Below the pieces are notes generated by a model, which did no database searches, had not been told where the DNA came from, and saw only the letters and a list, made by a program, of their open reading frames with translations. Shown here in pieces: positions 11,743 to 20,376 of a stretch of 64,000 nt of DNA. A program made the translations under genes and the position numbers. Numbering within the stretch: the stretch's first letter is position 1; every line of letters begins with the position of its first letter. This DNA is from Paramyrothecium sp. XJ0827 (taxonomy: Eukaryota > Ascomycota > Sordariomycetes > Hypocreales > Stachybotryaceae), in contig JAJFPB010000002.1 in assembly GCA_020881915.1 (NCBI GenBank), forward strand, positions 2,976,001 to 3,040,000. The letters are read 5' to 3'.

Positions 11743-13680
11743 CTAAAGCGCCAGACCCCCAGAGATCTCCGGGTTTTCAGACTCCACCCACTCATCAAAG
11801 GCCCAGAACTCGTTGGGGCGTTGCTCGTCCCTCGCCGGCCCGCCCGCCGTGGCGTCGTTCGTCTGCCACCGCCGCCTGCAGCAGCCCAGCACCCTCTCCC
11901 GCAGCGCGCCCATGCCCAGCTCGCACCGGCGCTTGCGGAGCTTGCGCCCGAGTTGCGCGGCGCCGTCGTCCTTCCACTCGTCCTCGCCGCGTGACTCGGT
12001 CTGCTGCGCCTCGCTGTGCCACCGCAGCTTGCCGGTCAGACGTACGCCGCACTTGTCGGTGTCGGTCAGTTCGACGTGCAGCAGGTCCGGCTGCACGTCC
12101 AACGAGGCCTTCATGACGGGCGAGCTGCGATCGAAAAAGTCAAGGAACGTCCACCCCACCCCCTGGCTTGTGGTCTGCGTTGGAGCAACGCGGATGGTGA
12201 GGCTTACGATCCCTCGGGTCTGGTTCAAGAGGTTGCTTTGGTCGGCAGGCGGCGTGAAGACTCGGATGGCTTGAGCCATGATACTCTTGAAGCTATCGTT
12301 GCATCGATTGCTCTCAGCTTGAACAACGACATGTCGAATCAACAGTTTGAACTTGTCGATCAAGATGTCAGGTTCAACAGCTCGAGGTCGCCGGTTCCTT
12401 GACGGTTGGACTTGCCTCTCTTCGTATTCCGATTCATCATCGTTATTGTTGCCATCATCGTCGTACTCGTCATCTCCTCCCTCTTCTTCGCTGGAGCTTT
12501 CCTCGAAGATATCAAAGCCATCATCGCCTCCAGCAACTCCAGGCTCGTCTTCGTCCTCCACCGCGGGGCCTGCATCCTCTTCCGAATCAGTGATTTCACC
12601 AAACTCATCAAATTCGCCGAAATCGCCTTCAATCTCGAGGAGCCCTCCGGCTTCGTCGTGATGTGGCAGTTGATTTATGTCATAGAGCTGCGCGAAGAGC
12701 GCAGGAGGGTCCCGGAGACGATAGAGGAACGTATTTTCGCCATACAGGATGGGAATCGCTTCTGCGTATATTTCTCGACAGGTTAGGAGAATGTTGATGT
12801 GAAGGTCTGGTTTGTGGCGCGGGAAGATCCTCGTCCACTTTCCATATACCACGATTTTCTGCTTGGTAAAGAGAAGCTCTCTGTAAATGAAAGTTCTCAC
12901 TTCTGCGGGTATATGTGTGAAGAAAGGTTTCATTCTCTTGACTGGAAACTCGTGGCACCACAATAGATCCGGTGGCCGTGCTAGCACAGGAGGAGGCGAG
13001 GGGGTCGGAGGCGGAGGGATTGGAGGCGGAGGGGTCGGAGGCGGCGGTCGTGTTGATCGAGCAAGAGAGCGCCCCGGCCCTCGGTGTCTAGGCTGCGGAG
13101 CTGCTTCCGGCTCAGGCTCTTCTTCGGGAGGTGATACAAACCCATTATCATCCAACGGTCTGTCGTCCAAAGCATCCGGCACTGATGGCATGGAAGCAAT
13201 CAAGTGGGTAGGGAGCTTTGGAGACCCACGGTGAGCAGGTCTCATGGGGTAGTCCCTCGAGTTCAAAAAGCCGAAGCGCCTGGTGTAGTCGGATGGTAGC
13301 GGTCGTTCCAAGTCATCTCTGCCCTGGTGATTCCTGTGAGACCCCCCGGCTGCGTCTCGCTTTGCTTCTCTCCTGGCCTCCCTCCTGGCCTCCCTCCTGG
13401 CCTCTCGCTCAGCTTTCCTCTGGGCCTTTCTCTCCCTCTTTCTTCGCTTCTCTTTCTTTCGACGCTTTCGGCGAGCCCTTTCATCAGCGGCTTCGTTGTC
13501 ATCGTCGTCATCGTGTGGAGTCCTTCTTTTGGGACTTATTGTAGCGAGGTTGAACTCTTCTTGTTGGAGCTCCGAGTGAGGCGGGCTGGGCAATGGTGAC
13601 GGGGGAGCCTGAACGGGAGACTGGGATACATTATCCCCTGCTGACGTGTTGACGATTTCTGCTCCTGGTGGAGCAGACAT
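11743..13680 (-). CDS. F-box-like/DUF7730-like protein with acidic and basic low-complexity regions
   Basis: A single-exon 645-aa protein. The central part (about residues 245-330) has the pattern of fungal F-box-like/DUF7730 proteins: FFTHIPAEVRTFIYRELL, then INILLTCREIYAEAIPILYGENTF. Before it are a basic alanine/arginine-rich helix with REARREARREAKRD repeats (about residues 70-110) and a proline-rich PPPPTPPPPIPPPP tract. After it is a strongly acidic stretch (EESSSEEEGGDDEYDDD). F-box-like proteins often act as SCF adaptors, but no substrate can be inferred and the LRR or WD partner domain of classical F-box proteins is absent. The 3' end faces pol31. Confidence 0.75.
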   Translation of the reverse strand: MSAPPGAEIVNTSAGDNVSQSPVQAPPSPLPSPPHSELQQEEFNLATISPKRRTPHDDDDDNEAADERARRKRRKKEKRRKRERKAQRKAEREARREARREARREAKRDAAGGSHRNHQGRDDLERPLPSDYTRRFGFLNSRDYPMRPAHRGSPKLPTHLIASMPSVPDALDDRPLDDNGFVSPPEEEPEPEAAPQPRHRGPGRSLARSTRPPPPTPPPPIPPPPTPSPPPVLARPPDLLWCHEFPVKRMKPFFTHIPAEVRTFIYRELLFTKQKIVVYGKWTRIFPRHKPDLHINILLTCREIYAEAIPILYGENTFLYRLRDPPALFAQLYDINQLPHHDEAGGLLEIEGDFGEFDEFGEITDSEEDAGPAVEDEDEPGVAGGDDGFDIFEESSSEEEGGDDEYDDDGNNNDDESEYEERQVQPSRNRRPRAVEPDILIDKFKLLIRHVVVQAESNRCNDSFKSIMAQAIRVFTPPADQSNLLNQTRGIVSLTIRVAPTQTTSQGVGWTFLDFFDRSSPVMKASLDVQPDLLHVELTDTDKCGVRLTGKLRWHSEAQQTESRGEDEWKDDGAAQLGRKLRKRRCELGMGALRERVLGCCRRRWQTNDATAGGPARDEQRPNEFWAFDEWVESENPEISGGLAL

Positions 13681-15053
13681 GGTTCATCAAGTGATTCGAG
13701 TTTGACCGGTTGAATTGACGAGAGTAGAAAGACGACTATACCCGGGACTGTTGTTGAGTGTGAGTGATAGGGCCGCAGGGCTCAATCTTGGGGATGCCTG
13801 AAATACTGAGTGTCTTCGTCCCGGATGTTGGTCATACCCAGTGCTGTAACTCGACCTTTTCTCGCCTTAAGGCAGAGGATCATAAGGGGCTCAGTGAAGG
13901 GCTAGTGAAATAAATTTTGTGTGGTGGTGGTGCATGATGAAAGCAAGGTGTGACAAGGGAGGGAGGGGAGAGTGGCAGAGCTGATGGTGTGCTGGGAGAT
14001 AAGTATAGTATCGTCCCCGACCGTGAGTAGCAATCAACAGATTGAGAATCCGTGAGAACGAATCAATAGATGTGTTAGAAGTAGATGCAAGCGGAAAGAA
14101 GTTGGCGATGTCAATAGCAGTGCCGTTGACTGGCAGATATATGTTGTGGTTGGTTGGATGAAGAAGACGCGGTGTTTGAAAGACCGAGAAGGTAATGAGG
14201 AGAGGAGAAGGCAAGGCAAGAAAGAGAAAGGAGGAGGCGAGTAGAATGGAAGATGAGGCGAAGAAAGATTCTTAGGAGTTGAAGAAGTGTTTTATCGTAG
14301 GCTACGAGAGGTCATTTAATGCGGCTCGGAGGGTTGACGGAGGATCGCCACTGTTGCAATGCCATGCAGCGGGTGAGTGGTTACCAACTCTGTCTCGTCA
14401 ATCGCAACCACCTGTGAGCATCTGCTAGTTCACCGAGACAGTGCACAATGGCTGAGACCACCGGTTTTGTCTCATTTATGGGGTCTCAAGAAGCTCGCTT
14501 CAACATTCATATATCTCTTAGAGTGCGCGAAGGACCCAATCGGGTACCATACAAGGATCTTGGCCAGTGAAAACTGCTATGTTGAACGGTACCAACGTCT
14601 TCTAGTAAAATATACTGTTGAATAAGTCTTGCTAATTGTGCCTTAACAAAGAGATACATCAGGAGGCTATCCCACAGTATGAGACATAATGTACTCAACG
14701 GTACTTACCTCTTGACTAAGCGCTGTGGAGCTCGGTACGTGGTTGGGTCCTTCGCGCACTCTAAGAGATAATCAGAAGTGCAACTACCGTAGTTTGTGGC
14801 TGGCCCGGCCTTTGCCCTAGGAAAGTATTACGAAGTATATCCACGCGAAGCCCACCGCCAAGGTTACTTCAGTGGTACACTGACAATTCATCAGAGACCC
14901 ACTCCTTTCTCCACACAACCCATAAATCTTTTCATTACTCGCCCCTCCACACCATTACTTTTTCTCCTCCTCCAACCACCCCTGCTCAGCGACACGTCAT
15001 CTCCAATCAAATACATCCATCGTTTTCACTATCCTATTTGAGCTTACTTCGCG
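13681..15053. other. Intergenic region upstream of two divergent genes
   Basis: A 1.37-kb region between the 5' ends of the F-box-like gene (left) and the heptad-repeat gene (right). The right end (about 14,900-15,050) is C/T-rich, as in many fungal 5' leaders. A 107-codon minus frame at 13,891-14,214 has no support. Confidence 0.4.
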
Positions 15054-15568
15054 ATGTCTCAGCCAACGACATCCGAATACCAGCATACGGACTCTTTCTC
15101 TCAACTCCAGAGTACCATCACTCAACTCCAGAGTACCATCACTCAACTCCAGGACGGCATGAATGCTCAGTTCAATGCCATGAATGCTCGGTTCAATGCC
15201 ATGAATGTTCAGTTCGGTGGAGTTTATCAGCGCATGAATAGTCTTCAAAACGAAATCAATGCAATCGCCGTTCATATTACTGAACTCCCCGAGAAGATTC
15301 TCCAGGAGATTAAAGCACGTACCTCTGTCTCTTCACTCTCAAATGAACTGAAAGATTTGTAAGTTCATCAAAAGTTACTTGAGGATCCATTTACTTACAA
15401 GTGATTATTTAGAAATCTTGCGAACTCCCACTCCTCTCTTGGTAGTGCGATGGACGTTGATCGACGTAGCCAACAGTAAGTATCACTAAAATATCCTCAC
15501 TTTACGCTATAAAAGTGCTAATCTAAGTACTACATAGGCGATCGTCTTCGTCCGATAACAAAGATTAG
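15054..15568 (+). CDS. Small heptad-repeat coiled-coil protein, family not recognised
   Basis: Three exons (15054-15358, 15413-15475, 15538-15568) with textbook introns (GTAAGT donors; TAG acceptors) give 132 aa. The first two-thirds is a predicted coiled coil built from seven-residue units: QLQSTIT twice plus QLQ, then MNAQFNA, MNARFNA and MNVQFGG. Each unit is encoded by a 21-bp DNA repeat, so the protein grew by heptad duplication. A second amphipathic helix (MNSLQNEINAIAVHITELPEKIL) follows. The C-terminus is short, polar and serine-rich (RSSSSDNKD). There is no signal peptide or membrane segment. Similar NAMNARF-type repeats occur in small fungal proteins of unknown role; no function is claimed. 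Gene status rests on two in-phase introns and the heptad pattern. Confidence 0.7.
15101..15152 (+). repeat. 21-bp coding tandem repeat, block A
   Basis: Two exact 21-bp copies (15101-15121 and 15122-15142) plus a 10-bp partial third. Each copy encodes one heptad of the coiled-coil protein. Confidence 0.9.
15159..15221 (+). repeat. 21-bp coding tandem repeat, block B
   Basis: Three 21-bp units (15159-15179, 15180-15200, 15201-15221), the first two differing by one base and the third diverged. They encode MNAQFNA-type heptads. Confidence 0.88.
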
Positions 15569-15954
15569 TCCAGTTATTTCGTGTACAGTACTGCAATGTG
15601 GATGAAGAACTGGGGTTAATGTTTTTAGCTAGAGCTGGTAACCAGGAACCCGCGTGAGTTTACCTCAACCACGTAAGGGTCGTGTTGAGGACAGTTAGTT
15701 GCGGCCGTTGCAAAAATAGAGACTTGGAGTGGACCCCGCGTGGCAAGGACAGGCCTGGAATTGTGCAGCAGGAATCGCCTCCCCCCGTTTGCCTACAGAC
15801 GAATCATTTCCCTGGGGGTGGATAAGATAACTAGATAGTTGGTCTGTTCGACTTGCTTCTCTTCATTGAATCGCTCCCACGCCTCCTTATAAAGAGCCCT
15901 TCTCGCCCTTTTGACTCAAACGATCGAGCACTGAGACAACTCACCATATTTACA
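15569..15954. other. Leader/promoter gap before serine dehydratase
   Basis: A 386-bp gap. The last 100 bp before the ATG is C/T-rich (about 15,850-15,920), consistent with a fungal transcription start region. No gene is seen. Confidence 0.4.
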
Positions 15955-17063
15955 ATGGGCTCTTTAGATGCAGACGCGAAGCTGCCCTGGATCAAGACGC
16001 CGTGCGTCTTGAGTCCCGAGCTCTCCAAGGTTGCCGGATGGTACGTCGCCGAACCGGCCTCCCGACTTATACCCCCATCTAACTCCGCGCTCCCAGCAAC
16101 ATCTACCTCAAGCTGGACTTGCTGCAGCCGAGCGGCTCCTTCAAGTCCAGGGGCATCGGCAACTACATGACCCGCGCGGCCGCCGAGGCCCCCGAAGCCC
16201 AAGGCGTCCGCTTCTACTGCGCCTCCGGGGGCAACGCCGGGCTCGCGTGCGCCACCTCGGCCGCCGCGCTGAAGAAGCCCGTGACCATTGTCGTCCCCAC
16301 CACCACGTCCGGAATGATGATGCGGAAGCTGTCCGACCTGGGCGCGCAGATCGAGCAGGTCGGTGAGAACTGGGCGGCCGCGGATCGCTACATCCGCGAG
16401 GAGCTGCTGGTCAAGGACCCCACCGGCGTCTACGTGCCGCCCTTTGACCACCAGCACGTCTGGGACGGCGCCTCGACGATCGTGTCGGAGCTCCGGGAGC
16501 AGATGGAGGTGCCCATTGACGCAATCGCCTGCAGCGTGGGTGGCGGCGGCATGATCAACGGCATCATGCAGGGCATCGAGGCCGCCTCGTGGCCCGCCGG
16601 CCGCAAGCCCCAGGTCGTCGCCGTCGAGACCGTCGGCGCCGACTCGCTCAACGCCAGCGTCCGCGCGGGCGAGCACGTCACGCTGCCGGGCATCACGTCC
16701 ATCGCCACGACCCTGGGCGCGTCCCGCGTGTCGGCGCAGACGTGGAAGTGGTACACCACGAACGGCGGCGAGGGGGGCAACATGCAGAGCCTGGTCGTGC
16801 CGGACGCCGACGCCGCCGTCAGCTGCGTGCGGTTCGCCGACGACGCGCGCCTGCTCGTGGAGCCCTCGTGCGGCGTCACGATTGCGCTGGCCTACCGCGG
16901 CGACCTGCGGCAGCGTCTGGGCCAGGGCCTGTCTGACGACGAGTGGCGGCGCAAGAACGTCGTGCTCCAGGTGTGCGGCGGTTCCGGCGTCACTCTGGCC
17001 ATGCTCGAGGAGTACCGGAAAACCTACGGCCCGCAATCTAGCATTAAGATCCCGGAAGCATGA
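15955..17063 (+). CDS. L-serine (threonine) dehydratase, PLP-dependent
   Basis: Catabolic L-serine ammonia-lyase of the fold-type II PLP family (yeast Cha1 type), converting serine to pyruvate and ammonia. Two exons (15955-16040, 16097-17063) give 350 aa. The Schiff-base lysine is K45 in GSFKSRG, the substrate/phosphate loop is SGGNAG at residues 72-77, and a glycine-rich PLP phosphate loop (VGGGGMINGI) lies in the middle. VCGGSGVTLAML near the end is typical of the eukaryotic SDH subfamily, which lacks the ACT domain of biosynthetic threonine deaminase. Third positions are very GC-rich, which creates a spurious 401-codon antisense frame. The ATG at 15955 is the one whose exon joins in phase across the 56-bp intron (SKVAG-C-NIYLKLD). 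Confidence 0.9.
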
Positions 17064-18354
17064 GAAGCCATCGCCAGAGCCTCGCTTTTGGACAGGAGAA
17101 GACGTAGTGATGGGACCTTTGGACCCGTCCGGAACCGCAACACCCGTGGGTTAGAGATGCTCCCGCGCCTGGAAAGCGGTTTGAGGGCCGAAGCAGAAGA
17201 AGAGGCAGCAACAATGTCGATAGAAGATCGGCTTAGTATGCAAAAAGCGTCTATAGCTACACTGTTAGACTAGTCATCAAATATGCCACGTCGGCAACGG
17301 CTTCCCGGCATCCGGGAACCTAAATGCCCTCAACTTGCCTTCTCAACCGCCGCCCTTTCATCCAGTGTCGAGAATCATGATGAGATTTCCCAAGGGAGCA
17401 AACCCCAAGTGCTAATTCCAGACCTGACGAGTCCCGTGATTAGTGGCGGCGGGCGTGCAATAATTGAAGCCATTAGCACAAACCCTGATTTCGCGCCATG
17501 TGGCTGCCTCCCATGAACAGCGTTGAGAGCAAAGGAAAGAAAACGTTGGCCCCTATTGCCGTAAGGCAGCAAGCCACTTGTCGACGACACAGCCATAAGC
17601 TGAAAAAGAGTCATTCTATCAATGCCAAGACGATCCGCTCTCTAATAGTTGCGACGACGACGCAAAACATTCCTATGCCGGCCAGAACCGCCGTGGATCC
17701 TGGCCCGTCTTTGGTGTCTTGACTCGGGCGCTCGATTCACCGGCCTGTCCCTCCAGCTTTTCATTGACAAGTTGGCATGAGATTGGTTCCACGAGGCGAG
17801 GGAGAAGAAGACCCGGCTGGGAAGAGGCCAGTGTGGACAAACTATGTTTCCACAAAACATGGCGGCCGGTACGAACCCACCGCCGGCTTGGACCTTTCGG
17901 GAGGGCCAAGACAAGCGCATTGAAAGTTAACTCAAGGGTCAATGGTTCTGGACACACAATGAAGTCTTGGTCTGATGGGGAGCAGAGGGTGGCGATGGCT
18001 CGGGGAACGAGGAACAGAGACGAATATAAGTCCCGTACCTGCATCTGCCGAACAAGTGTGGGCAGCCTTCATCGTGAAGAGGGTGCACCGCGCTTGTGAC
18101 GTCCAGGGAGCTCTACTTTCGTTTGTCTAGTACGGTTCCGTTGGTTTCTTTCTTTAAGATTCTCGAACGGTCAAGCTGTTAAGCACGATCACGGCTATCA
18201 TCAAAGATAAAGAGCCAGACAAGATCAACCGGGCTTCACGAGTGAACCAAAGCTATAGACCGTTTGAGTCTCCATAAACACTTCACCCAAGGGGTGAATT
18301 GAACCACCACAGCGAAATTCCGTCTCTGTCTCATCCATTCATCAGTGGTACCCC
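17064..18354. other. Intergenic region
   Basis: 1.3 kb between two plus-strand genes. No frame has a recognisable domain or supported introns. The right part should hold the promoter of the cysteine-rich secreted gene. Confidence 0.4.
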
Positions 18355-18901
18355 ATGATGAAGTTCTCCTTGGGTCTCATCTTTCTCCTCACTCTGCTGT
18401 CGCCCATCGCAGCCACACAGACCAACGACATCAGACCGCGCGAAATATATTGCGGCAAGAATGGTACGTCTCACCTTCGCGTCTCCCAAGCCAGAGACTT
18501 CTATCCAGGAGCAATGAACCCGCGGCGTCGATACACAACCCGTTCGCAAGAGCGGCTGAGCGCCAGTTTACTGACTCCGCTTCCCAGTCTTCGGCACCCA
18601 GGTCATCTGCGTCCGAGGCAAGACGGAGTGCTGCTCCGGCTCCATCGAGAAGACCTGCATGCCCGTCGGCTACACGTGCTGCCCAAGTGGCTTCTACCGC
18701 GCCCCCGGCTACTCGTGCGACCCCAGGCCCGACCCGTGCAAGCCCGGGCCGCCGAGTCGCTCGGCGAAGAAGGCCCAGGAGCCCACGCCTGAAGAGACCG
18801 CCGACAGCGATAATGCGGCGGCGGAGCTGTTCGGCAGCGGCGTGTTGAGGGTTGTGGCACCTTTGGCTGTGACGGCGGCCGTGTTTGTGATGGTTTTGTA
18901 G
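18355..18901 (+). CDS. Small secreted cysteine-rich protein, possibly GPI-anchored
   Basis: Two exons (18355-18463, 18588-18901) give 140 aa. An N-terminal signal peptide (MMKFSLGLIFLLTLLSPIAA) is followed by a compact cysteine-rich core formed across the splice: YCGKN-VFGTQVICVRGKTECC, then TCMPVGYTCCPSGFYRAPGYSC. The CC pairs and spacing recall granulin-like or chitin-binding-like knots, but the match is too loose to name a family. A proline/glutamate-rich linker leads to a C-terminal hydrophobic segment (VVAPLAVTAAVFVMVL), the usual signature of a GPI-anchor signal or a single membrane span. The role is likely cell-wall or surface; an effector role is possible but unproven. Confidence 0.72.
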
Positions 18902-19216
18902 GAGTGGGGAGATGACCACCACAGGTTGGTCTACCTCGAAAGGTGATGAAAAGGCTCGGTGAAGATCCATATATCTCTGTGTCGGGTACGAGATCCTCAA
19001 CACTGTACAACAGTCGATGGGTATCGACAGACATCACATTTTCTAGTTCATACTTGATATCATATACGTCAAAACACACTTCGTAACATTCCTTCCAGAC
19101 TCCAGTATCCTCAAGTAAAGAGACCTGTTGGCGTGATCTCATATGCGCCCTCCAAACGCCCAGCTGGGAAGCAAAACCCCCACCGCGCACGGCGACGCGT
19201 ACCAGCCCCTCGTCCC
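18902..19216. other. Convergent 3' gap
   Basis: 315 bp between the convergent cysteine-rich gene and CENP-S. No feature is seen. Confidence 0.4.
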
Positions 19217-19908
19217 CTATCCTCTACGCTTGGCTGCTCCGCCGCCGCCCTTTGCCCGGGCTGCCTCCTCCCTGTCGAGCTTGGTCTGGTCGACGAACTC
19301 CTTCATGATCTGCTGCAGGTCGGCGTTCTTCCTCGCCAGGAGGAGCACGTCGTCGGTCGTCACCGTCGTCCTCCCCGCGTGGTTGCAGAAGCTCTCCAGG
19401 TCGATGGCGACGTTCTCTGCTCGCAGCCAAGCGAGGAAAGCCCTGGCGTCAGCCGCGGCGCTACCAAGGGACAGAAACAAGAAAAGCACAACGGGGGAGG
19501 TGGGGAGAACAGCCAAGGAGAACTGTCCAACGCGCGCACGTTTGCGTGCGCTGATCGAACCGTTGGCATCGGCGCCCCCAGCCACGAGCAAGAGTGGGAG
19601 CGGCCTCATCCCAGAAAGACGAGGCCTTTCGCTTTGCTTACCTATTTGCGTCCATACCATCTCCGTAAGTGCGCCGATAAACTGTGGTGTGGCGTTACGG
19701 TTGCGCTTCAGGCACTCCTCGTCGACCATCTGGCCCACCGCGAACCACAGCGCGGCCTTGAGGCGCTGCCCCAGAAAGTTGTTAGCCCTTGGTGTCTGAA
19801 CGCAGACAAAGTGCTATGCTCATCGTTTCTTTGCCGATAAAATTCCCCATATTGTAAGGGAAATGAACCACGTACCTCTCGATCATCTTCGCCGCTTGGG
19901 TCGGCCAT
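19217..19908 (-). CDS. mhf1: Histone-fold protein CENP-S / MHF1
   Basis: Homologue of CENP-S (MHF1), which pairs with CENP-X as a histone-fold tetramer in the inner kinetochore and with FANCM/Fml1-type helicases in fork repair. Three exons (19876-19908, 19642-19765, 19217-19416) give 118 aa. The joined product is MADPSGEDDRE, RLKAALWFAVGQMVDEE, NATPQFIGALTEMVWTQI-ENVAIDLESFCNHAG and then RTTVTTDDVLLLARKN, which covers all histone-fold helices. The C-terminal tail is basic and glycine-rich. The second intron (19417-19641, 225 bp) is longer than the others in the window, a multiple of three and free of stops. The start is fixed by the very short first exon, whose GTACGT donor joins in phase 0 to the CTAAC...CAG acceptor. 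Confidence 0.87.
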
Positions 19909-20376
19909 TGGTGGGGTGAAGAGGAAAAGTCGTGGATGTTGACGGAACAGAGTTGATGGGTAGGTGCTGGATGCTGGATGCGCGCCGTCACCTGTTTCAC
20001 GCGCTGTCACGGGACCTCGACCAGCACGCCGGCCGATGGTGTAAGTTTGCGCTGCACAACAAAAAGAAGGCATCGTATTGAGTTCATTAGTTTTTTTCTT
20101 TCTTTCTTTCTATTCTTCTTTCGCCATTGAAATCACTTCTTTTTCTCAACAGTCCTTGTGGCAGGCATCAGAATCAATTACACGCGGTGGGACTTGGTCC
20201 CATCACAACCCCAGCTGGGGATACAAGAAATCATCTCACAACGGGCGCAAGAACCTAAAGACGGAACCTTGCCCAATCTATGCTGACCTTTATTCACAGT
20301 TGAGGCCCATGACTCACTCTATTAGGCATACATATTAACAAGTGGCCCATGATCCCCAACGCATCTCCTGTCGGCC
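19909..20376. other. Intergenic region with a (TTTC)n tract
   Basis: 468 bp between the 5' end of mhf1 and the 3' end of the peroxidase gene. A pyrimidine tract with TTTC repeats lies at 20091-20117. No gene is seen. Confidence 0.5.

Noticed and set aside
15831..17036. 401-codon minus-strand frame over the serine dehydratase
   Set aside because: Antisense shadow of a GC3-rich gene; the plus strand has clear PLP-enzyme motifs and a valid intron.
18431..19190. Two overlapping minus-strand frames of about 190 codons
   Set aside because: They overlap the secreted cysteine-rich gene in antisense, are arginine/proline-biased and have no motifs.
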